From the NCBI GenBank assembly GCA_013538855.1, contig JABXJS010000274.1:1-64000 (forward strand): a stretch of DNA of 64,000 nucleotides, read 5' to 3'. This DNA is from Herpetosiphonaceae bacterium (GTDB taxonomy: Bacteria; Chloroflexota; Chloroflexia; Chloroflexales; Herpetosiphonaceae). Position 1 is the first letter of the stretch. Each line of letters starts with the position of its first letter. The translations under genes were made by a program, and so were the position numbers. Shown here one piece after another: positions 25,692 to 35,163 of this stretch. The notes under the pieces were generated by a model, which worked only from the letters and a program-made list of their open reading frames with translations, was not told the origin of the DNA and searched no databases.

Positions 25692-25937
25692 CTAGGATTG
25701 GGCTGGCCGCCTACGCGCCTGCATGAGCTGATATACGCCAACGATGAGGCTTACAACCCCAACAAGCACGAAAAAACCAGCGGCTGCGGGCTTGCCGCCC
25801 CAGTTGTAGAGCAGTGCGAGCATCCAGTGGACACGGGTGCTCGTGCCTGAATTTTCGATACTTTGGAGATAGAAATAGATGCCTGTGGCCGCAATAAAGC
25901 ACACAACGCCAAAAAAGATCGACTTTAGTCCTTGCAT
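25692..25937 (-). CDS. Two-helix membrane protein, paralogue of its neighbour
   Basis: An 81-residue protein with helices at about 6-24 and 46-68. Between them it has YFYLQSIENSGTST and LYNWGGKPAAAGFF, matching the first domain of the 298-residue protein encoded 70 bp downstream on the same strand. The pair looks like a tandem duplication in which one copy gained, or the other lost, the C-terminal half. No known family recognised. Confidence 0.75.
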   Translation of the reverse strand: MQGLKSIFFGVVCFIAATGIYFYLQSIENSGTSTRVHWMLALLYNWGGKPAAAGFFVLVGVVSLIVGVYQLMQARRRPAQS

Positions 25938-26171
25938 GGTGTCCCCCTATAGATTTCGTTCTGCTCTGATTATAGGCTGCGCATGCTACGGTAATGAAGC
26001 TATACACCGTCATAAAAAGTGCCAGTATTCCATGATGTTGGTGCATAGCTGACGTGATATGCGTGCATGACGTGTGCGCCATAGCCCAACTTTCCACGAT
26101 TCGAGCAGTCTGCTTTCCCTACCCATCCAGCTAGGTTCGCGCTGCGTAAACTATGGTAGACTACCTATACC

Positions 26172-26183
26172 TACCGTTCGGTA
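26172..26183. promoter_or_regulatory. Palindromic operator candidate before the TetR gene
   Basis: TACCGTTCGGTA, a perfect 12-bp palindrome 33 bp ahead of the regulator's ATG, with near-symmetric flanks. TetR-family proteins commonly repress their own gene through such sites. The rest of the 25938-26215 spacer shows nothing else I can support. Confidence 0.55.
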
Positions 26184-26215
26184 AGTTGATCCCAGTGGAT
26201 AAGGAACCCCGCCCG

Positions 26216-26824
26216 ATGAGCGACTCTGTACGACCAGAGACAGCAACCATGATCCTTGATGCGGCTGAGCAGCTGTTTGAGCAAAAGGGCTATGCGGCGG
26301 TATCGATGCGTGAAATCTGCACAGCGTGCGGAGTGACCAAACCAACGCTGTACTACTACTTCGCCGATAAAGAGGCGCTCTATGTGGCGACACTGCTGCG
26401 CCGACTTGAGGGTATGCGCACCCTGCTGCAGCCCCAAGTGCCCGCCGAGCCAATCCGCACGCGCTTGATCCGGCTTGCGACGCATGTGCTAACGCGGATG
26501 CGCACCAATGTAGACATTATGATGCGCGACATGGAGAACATCACCGCCGTCGAGCATCATCAGCGCCTCGGCGAGGCCTTTGCGCACGAGCTGTATCATC
26601 CGCTGTTTCGCGCGCTGAGCCAGGGCATCACTGCGGGCGAGCTGCGCCCAGGCGATCCCGCGATCTACACCAAGCTGTACTTGGGCCTGCTGAACGCGTT
26701 TATCGGCGGCCCGGCCCAGCATCTGCGCTCGCGCGCCGTGAGCTGGGCCACCGTGCCCGCTGATCCCGCCGAGCGCGCCGCCCTGATCGTGGATCTTGTG
26801 TTGCATGGAATAGCTAACGATTAG
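26216..26824 (+). CDS. TetR/AcrR-family transcriptional regulator
   Basis: A 202-residue regulator. The helix-turn-helix is VSMREICTACGVTKPTLYYYFADKEALY (about 35-60), typical of the family. The C-terminal ligand domain is divergent. ATG 26216 is preferred over an in-frame ATG at 26153 because the upstream segment overlaps the operator-like palindrome and has no family similarity; AAGGA lies ten bases upstream. It is followed on the same strand by an SDR oxidoreductase and an MFS exporter, which it probably controls. Confidence 0.9.
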   Translation: MSDSVRPETATMILDAAEQLFEQKGYAAVSMREICTACGVTKPTLYYYFADKEALYVATLLRRLEGMRTLLQPQVPAEPIRTRLIRLATHVLTRMRTNVDIMMRDMENITAVEHHQRLGEAFAHELYHPLFRALSQGITAGELRPGDPAIYTKLYLGLLNAFIGGPAQHLRSRAVSWATVPADPAERAALIVDLVLHGIAND

Positions 26825-26857
26825 CGCTTGACAGAATTTGAAAGCGCGCTAATCTAT

Positions 26858-26874
26858 TTAGTTAGATGAACTAA
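26858..26874. promoter_or_regulatory. Operator-like palindrome in the TetR-SDR spacer
   Basis: TTAGTT-AGATG-AACTAA, 20 bp before the SDR start. Just upstream are a possible -35 (TTGACA, 26828-26833) and a 9-bp stem, GATTAGCGC/GCGCTAATC (26819-26827 and 26846-26854). Regulation of the SDR-MFS transcript here is an inference. Confidence 0.45.
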
Positions 26875-26893
26875 TGATTATAAAGGAGGACTC

Positions 26894-27814
26894 ATGAGCC
26901 TGTCTGGACACGTAGCGCTGGTCACTGGTGCGTCCAGCGGTATTGGTCGCGCCACAGCGCTGATGCTAGCAGGAGAAGGTGCGCGCGTATTTGCGGCAGC
27001 GCGCAGCACCGATAAGCTGAACGCCCTGGCTGACGAGGCCGCCGCCAACGGCTGGCACATCGAGCCGCTCACGCTCGACGTGACGTCAGCCGCCAGCATC
27101 GCCGCAGCGGCGGAGCACATCAGCGCCGCCACCGACGGCTACGGCCTTGATATTTTGGTCAACAACGCTGGCTACGGCCTGATGGGGCCGCTGGAGGAGA
27201 TCGACCTCGACGCCGTGCGCCAGCAATTCGAGACCAACGTCTTTGGCCTGCTGGCTGTGACGCAGCAGTTCCTGCCAGCGATGCGGCGCAGACGGCGCGG
27301 GCGCATTATCAACGTTAGCTCGATCGGCGGGCGCTTGGCGCTGACCTACGGCGGAGCCTACACGGCCAGCAAGTTCGCCGTCGAGGCGCTCAGCGACACG
27401 CTGCGCCTGGAGGTTGCGCCATGGAATATCCACGTCAGCGTGATCGAGCCAGGGCCAATTGCCACCGAGTTTGGCGAGCAGGTGCGCCAGCATCTCGACC
27501 TCAAGCCCAACACCGCCTATCCGCTGGCCGCCGACTACCTCAAAATGTTCGATCAGACCGCAGCCGGTGCGCCGCCCAAGGCCGTCGCCAAGGTGGTGCT
27601 GAAGGCTGTCTCGCGCAGCCGCCAGCTCATTCGCGCGACTGCGCCAGAGTACTGGGCCATCCCGCTGAAAATCATTGAAATATTGCCTGATCGGCTGACC
27701 TTCTGGCTCCAGTCGCGCTCCACGGGCGCAATGGCCAAGCGCTTCGCTGAGATGGAGCGCCCAGACTCATCCTCAGCATCCTCTGCATCAACCGAAGTAG
27801 CTACTCAATCGTAG
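26894..27814 (+). CDS. Short-chain dehydrogenase/reductase (SDR)
   Basis: A 306-residue classical SDR. The NAD(P)-binding motif is TGASSGIG (about 12-19), followed by LVNNAGYG, the catalytic Ser in NVSSIGG, and YTASK (Tyr/Lys). The Arg after the second beta strand (AAARS) suggests NADP. AAAGGAGG precedes the ATG. The C-terminal extension is Ser-rich. It acts in the cytoplasm on an unknown alcohol or ketone and sits between a TetR regulator and an exporter. Confidence 0.93.
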   Translation: MSLSGHVALVTGASSGIGRATALMLAGEGARVFAAARSTDKLNALADEAAANGWHIEPLTLDVTSAASIAAAAEHISAATDGYGLDILVNNAGYGLMGPLEEIDLDAVRQQFETNVFGLLAVTQQFLPAMRRRRRGRIINVSSIGGRLALTYGGAYTASKFAVEALSDTLRLEVAPWNIHVSVIEPGPIATEFGEQVRQHLDLKPNTAYPLAADYLKMFDQTAAGAPPKAVAKVVLKAVSRSRQLIRATAPEYWAIPLKIIEILPDRLTFWLQSRSTGAMAKRFAEMERPDSSSASSASTEVATQS

Positions 27815-27830
27815 GAGACATTTTGCTGTT

Positions 27831-29495
27831 ATGAGCGATACAACCAAAAAAGCTGGACTGCCCTATAAGTGGCGTGTGCTGATCTCGGTGATCTTCGGTA
27901 TCTTTATGGTTATTTTGGATACCACCGTGGTCAACGTCGCCTTCCAAACCTTGCGCCGCGACTTTGGGGCCAACCTCAACGACGCGCAGTGGATCATCAG
28001 CGTGTATGTGCTCTCGCTGGGCATTAGCACGCCGATGTCGGGCTTTCTAGCCGACCGCTTTGGCATCAAGCGCATGTATGTTGTTGGCCTTGGCCTCTTT
28101 GTGCTCGGCTCGTTTATGTGTGGCGTCGCGCCGAATCTATGGTTCTTGGTGGCCGCGCGGGCGCTCCAGGGTGTTGGTGGCGGTATCGCCCTGCCGCTAG
28201 GCACCGCGTTTCTGTTCAACGCCTTCCCGCCCGAGGAGCAGGGCGTGGCCCTGGGTATCTTTGGGATTGCGCTGGTGCTGGCCCCGGCCCTTGGCCCGAT
28301 TCTGGGTGGGTTCTTGGTTGATCAGGACTGGTGGCGCGCGATCTTCTTTATTAATCTGCCGATTGGCCTGCTAGGTATCTTTCTGGCCTCGCGCTGGCTT
28401 AAGGAGCAGCTCTCTGACCACAAGCCGCCGCTCGATATCTTGGGGCTGGTGACCTCGGCGCTTGGCTTTGGCGCGGTGCTCTACGCCGCCTCCATTGCCG
28501 CCGACGAGGGCTGGACTTCGACCAAGGTGCTGACCTGGTTTGCCGTCGGCGGCGTCAGCCTGGTAGCGATGATCTTTATTGAGCTGTTTGTGGCCAAGGA
28601 GCCGCTGCTCGACCTGCGCCTGTTCAAGAAGTCGCGCTTCACTGTGGCCAGCCTGATCGGCTGGGTCAGCGTGATCGCACTGTTTGGCGCAGAGTTCCTG
28701 CTGCCGGTCTATTTGCAGGCGCTACGCGGCTACACCGCGCTGCGCACCGGTTTTATTCTGCTGCCGCTGGCTGCCACGGCCGGTGTGTTCACACCGCTCG
28801 CTGGCCGCCTCTACGACAAGATCGGCCCGCGCCCGCTGATTGTGGTGGGCTTTGGCGTGCTGCTGCTCAACACCTGGCAGCTCTCGCTGCTGGAGGCCGA
28901 CACGCCGATCAGCTGGATTCTCTTCCTGCTGGCGCTGCGCGGCATGGCTCTGGGCATGACCGTGCAGACGACGCTGGTGGCCGCGCTGTCAGTGGTGCCG
29001 CTGAGCGAGGTCGCCCGCGGCTCGGCGCTGGTCAATGCCACGCGCCAGGTGGTGCAGTCGATCGGCGTGGCGGTGCTGGCCACGATTCTCGCCAGCACAA
29101 TCTCGCAGCCGGTCAAGGAGCTGCAGGACTTCTTTCAGAACCAGGCCGCGGCGGCCCCGGCGGCAGCATCTGCGGCCAGCGGCGGCATCTGCTCCCCGCA
29201 GCAGGGGCCACCGCTAGGCGTGACTGCCGGCGGCCCGCCAAGCGGTGCCGTGCCTGGTTCTGGTCAGCCGGGCGTGGCTCCTGGCGGTGGGCTGCCTGCC
29301 GGTGTGCCGAATATCACGCCGGAGCTGGTGCAGCGCGCCTGCGCCGAGAACATCGCTGGCTTCGAGCGCGCCTATCGCTTTACCTTCTATGTGGCGATTG
29401 TGGCCGCGTTCTTGGGCCTGTTTCTGCCAGGCTGGCCGCTCAAGTGGGCTGGTCGTGAGAACACCGGCGGCGCTCCCGTCGCCGCTGGGCACTAG
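27831..29495 (+). CDS. MFS drug:H+ antiporter, DHA2 (EmrB/QacA) family
   Basis: A 554-residue transporter with about 14 membrane helices. The signature MDTTVVNVAF appears as LDTTVVNVAFQTLRRDF near residue 26. Motif A is GFLADRFGIKRMY and motif C is in LVLAPALGPILGG. An odd, ~60-residue Ala/Gly/Pro-rich loop with a single Cys (about 445-505) is inserted before the last helix. It begins 17 bp after the SDR stop. It likely exports a toxic or lipophilic compound sensed by the TetR regulator; the substrate is unknown. Confidence 0.92.
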   Translation: MSDTTKKAGLPYKWRVLISVIFGIFMVILDTTVVNVAFQTLRRDFGANLNDAQWIISVYVLSLGISTPMSGFLADRFGIKRMYVVGLGLFVLGSFMCGVAPNLWFLVAARALQGVGGGIALPLGTAFLFNAFPPEEQGVALGIFGIALVLAPALGPILGGFLVDQDWWRAIFFINLPIGLLGIFLASRWLKEQLSDHKPPLDILGLVTSALGFGAVLYAASIAADEGWTSTKVLTWFAVGGVSLVAMIFIELFVAKEPLLDLRLFKKSRFTVASLIGWVSVIALFGAEFLLPVYLQALRGYTALRTGFILLPLAATAGVFTPLAGRLYDKIGPRPLIVVGFGVLLLNTWQLSLLEADTPISWILFLLALRGMALGMTVQTTLVAALSVVPLSEVARGSALVNATRQVVQSIGVAVLATILASTISQPVKELQDFFQNQAAAAPAAASAASGGICSPQQGPPLGVTAGGPPSGAVPGSGQPGVAPGGGLPAGVPNITPELVQRACAENIAGFERAYRFTFYVAIVAAFLGLFLPGWPLKWAGRENTGGAPVAAGH

Positions 29496-29565
29496 CTGAT
29501 CTGAGTGGCGTGCGCAGGCCAGCGCTAGGCAGCCTGCGCACGCTAGCGCTAAAGGAGGTGCTTTC

Positions 29566-30594
29566 ATGGTGGAACGAGTAGCGCGGCGACGCGATCTGCA
29601 GGCGCTGTGGGGCGGCATCGCCTTTAGCGCTGTGTTTACCTTCGTTATCTGGTGGTTCGGCCAGCGGCTGGCGTCAGTGCGGCTGCTGCCAGATCAAGGG
29701 CCGGCCTGGTACTTGTGGCAGCTGCCGGAGCCGACATTCTGGACACGGGCGACCGCCTGGGGCTTCTATCTGCTGCACCAGCTCACGATCTGGGGGCTGA
29801 TCGCCTACGCCCAGATCAAGCGCCCGACGTATGTGCGCGGGCTGCATGGCTTCAATGTGGCCGCGCTGGCGGCCAACGCCGGGTTCATCCTGCTGCACTT
29901 CGCTCAGACGCACATCTGGTACGATGGGCTGGCGCAGGATACGTCGATCTTCAGCTCGCAAGGCTCGGTGATCGTGATGCTCGTGTGGATTTTGCTGATG
30001 GAGAACAGCCGCCGCGGCATGTTCGTTGGCAAGAAACTGCCGATCAAGACGTCGATCATCCAGGCGGCGCGGCGCTATCACGGCTATGTGTTCTCCTGGG
30101 CGATCATCTACACCTTCTGGTATCACCCGATGGAGACGACCAGCGGCCATCTGATCGGCTTTTTCTATATGTTCCTGCTCATGCTTCAGGGCAGCTTGTT
30201 TTTCACCCGCGTGCACGTCAATCGCTGGTGGACGCTGACGCAGGAGCTGATGGTGCTGGCGCATGGCACGCTCGTGGCCTTGATGCAGGCGGGGGCGAGC
30301 GGCTTCTGGCCGATGTTCTTCTTTGGCTTCCTGGGCATCTTTATCATCACGCAGATGCACGGCCTGGGGCTGAGCACGCGCACGCGCTGGCTGCTCTTCG
30401 CCGGCTATGTCGCTGGCGTTGTCGGCGTGTACAGCTGGCGCGGCTGGGGCAAGCTCGACGAGATTATTCGTATTCCGATTATTGAGTATCTGGCAGTGCT
30501 GGTGCTGGCGGGGCTGATCTGGCTGATCATGAATCTGCTGAGCTTGCTGCGCGGCTCTGGCGCGCGCGCGCGCTCCTCGCAGACCTCAACGTAG
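29566..30594 (+). CDS. Multi-pass membrane protein with conserved-looking histidines, unknown function
   Basis: A 342-residue protein with about nine membrane helices. His residues occur near helix ends: LLHQLTIW, LHFAQTHIWYDG, RRYHGYVF, WYHPMETTSGH, RVHVNRWW, LAHGT and TQMHG. Such spacing could bind haem or metal, but no known cytochrome or di-iron motif fits. CTAAAGGAGG precedes the ATG. It follows the MFS gene by 70 bp and ends at a bidirectional terminator, so it belongs to the TetR-SDR-MFS unit. I do not recognise the family. Confidence 0.7.
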   Translation: MVERVARRRDLQALWGGIAFSAVFTFVIWWFGQRLASVRLLPDQGPAWYLWQLPEPTFWTRATAWGFYLLHQLTIWGLIAYAQIKRPTYVRGLHGFNVAALAANAGFILLHFAQTHIWYDGLAQDTSIFSSQGSVIVMLVWILLMENSRRGMFVGKKLPIKTSIIQAARRYHGYVFSWAIIYTFWYHPMETTSGHLIGFFYMFLLMLQGSLFFTRVHVNRWWTLTQELMVLAHGTLVALMQAGASGFWPMFFFGFLGIFIITQMHGLGLSTRTRWLLFAGYVAGVVGVYSWRGWGKLDEIIRIPIIEYLAVLVLAGLIWLIMNLLSLLRGSGARARSSQTST

Positions 30595-30618
30595 CATGTC
30601 GGATCCAGTGAGGCTTGG

Positions 30619-30663
30619 CACAGCCGCGCGGGCATGGAGCACAGTCTCCATGCCCGCGCTGTG
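30619..30663. terminator. Bidirectional terminator between convergent genes
   Basis: CACAGC-(CGC)-GCGGGCATGGAG pairs with CTCCATGCCCGCGCTGTG, an 18-bp stem with one 3-nt bulge. It fills the gap between the stop codons at 30594 and 30665, so it can serve both strands. Confidence 0.75.
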
Positions 30664-30664
30664 G

Positions 30665-31264
30665 TTAAGTCTGATCGCGGTCGAGCCACTTGGCCAGGGT
30701 GGTCGGCGTCTTCCACTGCGTGATGTGGTTGAGCGTCTCGTCGAGCGTGCTGTGCACGGCCACAAACTTGCGGTGCGCCGCTGGCACAAAGCCATGGGCG
30801 ATGCTCTTCTGCAAGAAGGTGAACAGCTCGTCGTAGTAGCCGGCCACGTTCCACACCGCCAGCGGCTTAGCGTGGATGCCCAGCTGCGCCCAGGTGATAA
30901 TCTCGAACGCCTCCTCCAGCGTGCCCAGTCCACCTGGCAGCACAATAAAGGCATTGGAGCGATCGAGCATCATCGTCTTGCGAGCGTGCATGCTCTGCAC
31001 CACGAAGCGCTGCGACAGGCGCGGGTGCGCGCTCTCTTTTAAAAACAGCGCCTCCGGAATGACGCCCTCGATGTAGCCTTCGGCGGCGAGGCAGCTATCG
31101 GCGAGATGGCCCATCATCCCAATGGATGAGCCGCCGTAGACAATGCCAATGCCGCGCTCCGCCAGCGCCACGCCGAGCGCCTCGGCGGCCTGAATGTAGG
31201 CTGGATCGCTGCCTGGACGTGAGCCACACAACACGCAAATATTGAAAGCAGGACGCGGTGTCAT
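30665..31264 (-). CDS. LOG-family nucleoside 5'-monophosphate phosphoribohydrolase
   Basis: A 199-residue LOG (LONELY GUY) family protein. Motifs are VYGGSSIGMMG (42-52), MHARK (92-96) and the nucleotide-binding PGGLGTLEE (110-118). Plant and bacterial homologues release free bases such as cytokinins or adenine from nucleoside monophosphates. ATG 31264 is chosen because GGAGG stands five bases upstream. It is the last gene of a minus-strand group with a TPR-like protein and a YyaL-type protein. Confidence 0.9.
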   Translation of the reverse strand: MTPRPAFNICVLCGSRPGSDPAYIQAAEALGVALAERGIGIVYGGSSIGMMGHLADSCLAAEGYIEGVIPEALFLKESAHPRLSQRFVVQSMHARKTMMLDRSNAFIVLPGGLGTLEEAFEIITWAQLGIHAKPLAVWNVAGYYDELFTFLQKSIAHGFVPAAHRKFVAVHSTLDETLNHITQWKTPTTLAKWLDRDQT

Positions 31265-31315
31265 GATGACCTCCTTGATCTGATGTTGCACCGGGCAGCG
31301 CGCCGCGTCGGTGGG

Positions 31316-32017
31316 TCAGGATTGCAGTGCAGTCAGACCTGAGGCATCGTCGCTGGTGCGGTGTAACAGGGCTTGCATGTGGGCGAGGCCGGCAGCCACG
31401 TCGCTGCGCGGCAGATTGCCCGCTGCCAACTGATCGTCGTTGAGGTCGGCTACGTGAGTGTACCATGCAATTGCGCGATCAAGTGCAGTGGCGCTGTACT
31501 CGCGCAGCTCAACCCAGAGGCCAAGCCAGTCCTCGGCCTGGCGATAGCCGCCCAGGGCGTTGTACACCTCGAAGAGCGCCTGTGCGCCGATGGACGATGG
31601 CGTGTACTGTGCGAGGCTTTCGGCGCTGGTGACGATCTCCGGGCGCATGCTCGGGTCAATGTTGCCGCCGACGGATTCGAGCAGCGCCGCGTCGAGCAGC
31701 ACGGCCCGCTCGTAGCGCCAGTAGCTTTCCTCGAACTGATGCAGCCCTGCGTACTGGTTGCCCTCGGCGGTGAGCAGCCGCGCCAGCGCGAAGCAGCGGT
31801 CGGGCTTGAGTTGACCATGCTCGTCGCGCACAAGGCCGATCAGCTCGTCGTCGGGCAGCAGGTCAATAAATGCGGCGCTTAGCCCAAACCAGCGCCCGTA
31901 GGTGTTGTCGATCAGCTGCAGGGCGGTGGCATAGTCGTGTTGGTCTTGGTGGCGGATAAGCTGACGCCAGAAGGTGCCCAGCTCTTCGATGATCCGCAGC
32001 AGGTAGTCGCGTTCCAT
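31316..32017 (-). CDS. Helical TPR-like protein, resembles DUF6483
   Basis: A 233-residue soluble, mostly alpha-helical protein starting MERDYLLRIIEELGTFW. Two TPR-like helix pairs are visible: GNQYAGLHQFEESYWRYERAV (about 108-128) and AQALFEVYNALGGYRQAEDWL. The opening resembles what I recall of DUF6483 proteins, but I could not test this. It lies between the YyaL-type gene and the LOG gene on the same strand. Function unknown. Confidence 0.65.
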   Translation of the reverse strand: MERDYLLRIIEELGTFWRQLIRHQDQHDYATALQLIDNTYGRWFGLSAAFIDLLPDDELIGLVRDEHGQLKPDRCFALARLLTAEGNQYAGLHQFEESYWRYERAVLLDAALLESVGGNIDPSMRPEIVTSAESLAQYTPSSIGAQALFEVYNALGGYRQAEDWLGLWVELREYSATALDRAIAWYTHVADLNDDQLAAGNLPRSDVAAGLAHMQALLHRTSDDASGLTALQS

Positions 32018-32059
32018 AGTGCTCTTTCGTTGTGTTGGTTGGCGCTCGACCGCTGCCGC

Positions 32060-34108
32060 TTAGGCTTGTAGCTGCGCCTGAACCTCGGCCGGGTCGTTGG
32101 TTGGTGCCTGGCAGGCGTGGCGGATGCAGACGTAGGCTGTGGCCTTGCCGTCGCGCAGCGGCCGCTCGGCCAGCAGGGGGATGAGCGTGCTGGCGGCGCT
32201 ATTGTTTGGCGCGCTGCCAGCGACAACTTTGTTCGGGACATAGGGTGTGAACACCGCCTGCGCCAGCGCCTGCGTGTCGGCGGCGTCTGGCTGGCCGATG
32301 ATCGCCACCTCGCGCGGCTCAGCGAGCGCAAAGTCCAGCGCCGCCAGCAGGCGACCGAATGCCCCTGGTAGCTGGGCCATGCCGCCGCTGAGGTCCTCCA
32401 GCACTGTCTGGGCATACTGGCCGTAGTCAGGGCGCTCTAGCAGCAGACCCAGCCGCAGCAGCACATCGACGGCCACGGAGTTACCAGCTGGCGTGGCATT
32501 GTCGTAGATGTCGCGCGGCCGCGTGACCAGCTGCTCGTGGTCGGCGGCGGTGTCGTAGAAGGTGCGCCGCTCGGCATCCCAGAACGCGCTGGTGATCGTG
32601 TCGGCCAGGTCGCGGGCCGCCGTGATCCAGCGCAGGTCAAACGTGGCCTCATACAGCGCCAGCAGCCCATCGGCGAGGTTGGCGTAGTCCTCCAAGAAGG
32701 CGCGCGCCGTGACCTTGCCATCTTTAAACGAGCGATAGAGCTGGCCGTCACGGGAGAGGTTGTGCAGCAGGAACTCGGCGTTGCGCACGGCCGCCTGCCG
32801 ATAGTCGGCGCGGTCGAACACGCGGGCGGCGAAGGCGAGCGCGCGCAGCATCAGCCCGTTCCATGTGGCCAGGATCTTCTCGTCGCGGCCAGGGCGCACG
32901 CGCTGACCACGTGCCGCTAGCAGCTGGCTTCTGATGCGCTCTAGCCGCTCCTGTAGGGTTTCTGGATGTAGGTTGAACTCCTGCGCCACCACCTCCAGCG
33001 GCCGCGGCACGTTGAGGATATTCTGGCCCTCGAAGTTGCCGCGCTCGGTCACATCCCAGTAGCGCATGGCGATCTCGGCATCATCGGCGCTGAGCGTGGC
33101 GCGAATCTGCGCTGGCGTCCAGACGTAGAAGCGGCCCTCCTCGCCCTCGCTGTCGGCGTCCTCGGCGGCGAAGAACCCGCCCTGGGCGCTGGTCATGTCG
33201 CGCAGCACATAGTCGATGGTCTCCTCGGCGATCTGGCGGTAGAAGGCGTCGCCGGTGGCTTGATAGACCTCGGTATAGATACGGGCCAGCAGCGCGTTAT
33301 CGTAGAGCATTTTTTCAAAGTGTGGCACCAGCCAGTAGGCATCAACTGAGTAGCGCGCAAAGCCGCCACCAAGCTGATCGTAGATGCCGCCCTTGGCCAT
33401 TGAGCGCAGCGTGTGCTCCACCTGCTGCAGCGCGCTCTCGTCGCCAGTGCGCCGCCAGTGCCGCAGCACCAGCTCCAGCGCCATCACCTGCGGAAACTTT
33501 GGCGCGGCCCCATAGCCGCCGAAGCGCTGATCAAACTGGCTCATCTGCTGCTGGGCCGCCTGATGCAGCAGGCGTGTGCCAATCGTGACCTGCGGGATCT
33601 CCAGCTGCATCATTTCGTTGAGGTGGGTGCTGAGCTGCTCGGCGCTTTGCAGCACCTCGTCGCGCCGCTCGCGGTAGGCCTCGGCAACACTGGTCAGCAC
33701 TTGCTGAAACGAGGGCAGCCCGTGGCGCGGCTCGGGCGGAAAGTACGTGCCGCCATAAAACGGCGCGCCCTCCGGCGTTAAGAATACGGTCATCGGCCAG
33801 CCGCCGCGGCGGGTCATCGCCTGCACGGCGGCCATGTAGATGGTGTCGATGTCCGGCCGCTCCTCGCGATCGACCTTGATATTGATAAAGAAGTTGTTCA
33901 TAAGTGCGGCGGTCGCAGCATCCTCAAACGACTCACGCTCCATCACATGGCACCAGTGGCAGGCTGAATACCCCACCGACAAAAGAATCGGCTTATCTTC
34001 AGCCTTCGCTCGCCGCAGCGCTTCCGCGCCCCACGGATACCAGTCGACGGGGTTGTGCGCGTGCTGCAGCAGATATGGGCTGGTCTCATTGATTAAGCGA
34101 TTTGCCAT
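32060..34108 (-). CDS. Thioredoxin-domain YyaL/SPATA20 family protein
   Basis: A 682-residue protein started at ATG 34108 ([20 protein letters not shown]) with GGAGG seven bases upstream. The N-terminal thioredoxin-like DUF255 domain (about 1-165) has SACHWCHVM, where family members keep a C-x2-C pair, and [13 protein letters not shown]. The rest is an (alpha/alpha)6 glycosidase-like barrel. The family is conserved from bacteria to human SPATA20, with redox or cellobiose-epimerase-like roles proposed but not settled. It is the first gene of the group ending in the LOG gene. Confidence 0.9.
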   Translation of the reverse strand: MANRLINETSPYLLQHAHNPVDWYPWGAEALRRAKAEDKPILLSVGYSACHWCHVMERESFEDAATAALMNNFFINIKVDREERPDIDTIYMAAVQAMTRRGGWPMTVFLTPEGAPFYGGTYFPPEPRHGLPSFQQVLTSVAEAYRERRDEVLQSAEQLSTHLNEMMQLEIPQVTIGTRLLHQAAQQQMSQFDQRFGGYGAAPKFPQVMALELVLRHWRRTGDESALQQVEHTLRSMAKGGIYDQLGGGFARYSVDAYWLVPHFEKMLYDNALLARIYTEVYQATGDAFYRQIAEETIDYVLRDMTSAQGGFFAAEDADSEGEEGRFYVWTPAQIRATLSADDAEIAMRYWDVTERGNFEGQNILNVPRPLEVVAQEFNLHPETLQERLERIRSQLLAARGQRVRPGRDEKILATWNGLMLRALAFAARVFDRADYRQAAVRNAEFLLHNLSRDGQLYRSFKDGKVTARAFLEDYANLADGLLALYEATFDLRWITAARDLADTITSAFWDAERRTFYDTAADHEQLVTRPRDIYDNATPAGNSVAVDVLLRLGLLLERPDYGQYAQTVLEDLSGGMAQLPGAFGRLLAALDFALAEPREVAIIGQPDAADTQALAQAVFTPYVPNKVVAGSAPNNSAASTLIPLLAERPLRDGKATAYVCIRHACQAPTNDPAEVQAQLQA

Positions 34109-34251
34109 CGCGCGGCCTCCTTCTGTTGTGAACATTCGTTTTAGTATAGCACGCGCGCTCGGCTACGCCCGACAAGCTGCATACCATATGGTGCTTTTTC
34201 TCCTGTCATTATGCTATAGTTTTGGGATGGCTAGCCGTGCTTGTTGGTGGG

Positions 34252-35163
34252 CTATACTGGATGATCCGCACGCCAGGCTGTGCCAAACGGCGCACAGTCA
34301 CGCGCCCGGCCAAGGTGCACTAGCAGCCAAGCCTGATCTTGCTTGCGCAGGCCGTTGAGTGCCCACTCAAGCTCAAGATAGCCCGCCAGGAAGCGCGCCC
34401 GCTCTAGAAGATCCTGTGGCAGCGGGTAGAAGCGCCCGATGCGTTGGAGCCACTGCTCGCCGTACACATTGATGAGCAGGGCAAAGTCGCTGGCTGGATC
34501 GCCTACGCCGGCGGTGCCGAAGTCGAGCACGCCGCTGAGCTCATATGCGCTTGGCTGGTGCAAAATGTGGTAGGCCGCAAGGTCAGCGTGGATGCAGGCT
34601 GAAGCGTAGTCGTCGACATTGAGCGCACCCTGCTCCAATGGTGCGAACAGGTCGTTGATCCACGCTCGTTGATCAGCCCAGAGCAGGCCAAACAGTGTCT
34701 GCTCGATCTCGGCTTTCATGTGCAGATAGCGCTGCTGGCGGCTTGTGGTTGGTGCTGCCCAGGGGGCCGCTGGCAGCTCATGCAGCGGGATAGAGTGCAG
34801 CTGCTGCAGGAAGTTGGCGAGCTGCTCGGCGTAGCCAGCTTGAAGAGCTGGGCTGAGGCGCAGCAGCTCGTGGCGGTAGAGTGGTCTGCCAGGCAGGTAG
34901 CGGTACATGGCAAACTCGTCGGTGTGCAGCTCCACTGTTGGCACCGCGAGCGTCACATAGCGGCGCACAACCTCTAGCAGCTTAACCTCGTAGTCCTGCA
35001 GCCGACGCGCTGAATCGGTCTTGGGAAAGCGAAAGCACAGCTCGTTGTTGACGATCACCACGGTGTTGGCCATGCCCTCGCTGTTGAGCCGCAGGTCGTC
35101 GATCTGGAGGGTCGGCAGCTGTGCGGTGATAGCTGCGACATATGGTGATAGGGCTTGATCCAT
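34252..35163 (-). CDS. APH-family phosphotransferase
   Basis: A 303-residue protein with the APH fold. The catalytic loop is HADLAAYHI (H192, D194) and the DFG-like motif is LDFGTAGVGDPASD (D214). The Asn expected five residues after the catalytic Asp is His199 here, which may alter metal binding. The N-lobe has CFRFPKT with a candidate ATP-binding Lys48. Relatives include aminoglycoside and macrolide kinases and many of unknown substrate. The spacer upstream, 35164-35477 (314 bp), shows nothing I can support. Confidence 0.82.
   Translation of the reverse strand: MDQALSPYVAAITAQLPTLQIDDLRLNSEGMANTVVIVNNELCFRFPKTDSARRLQDYEVKLLEVVRRYVTLAVPTVELHTDEFAMYRYLPGRPLYRHELLRLSPALQAGYAEQLANFLQQLHSIPLHELPAAPWAAPTTSRQQRYLHMKAEIEQTLFGLLWADQRAWINDLFAPLEQGALNVDDYASACIHADLAAYHILHQPSAYELSGVLDFGTAGVGDPASDFALLINVYGEQWLQRIGRFYPLPQDLLERARFLAGYLELEWALNGLRKQDQAWLLVHLGRARDCAPFGTAWRADHPV

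Noticed and set aside
34252-35163. Aminoglycoside resistance gene
   Set aside because: The fold is APH, but the substrate cannot be inferred, and the catalytic loop has His instead of the usual Asn.
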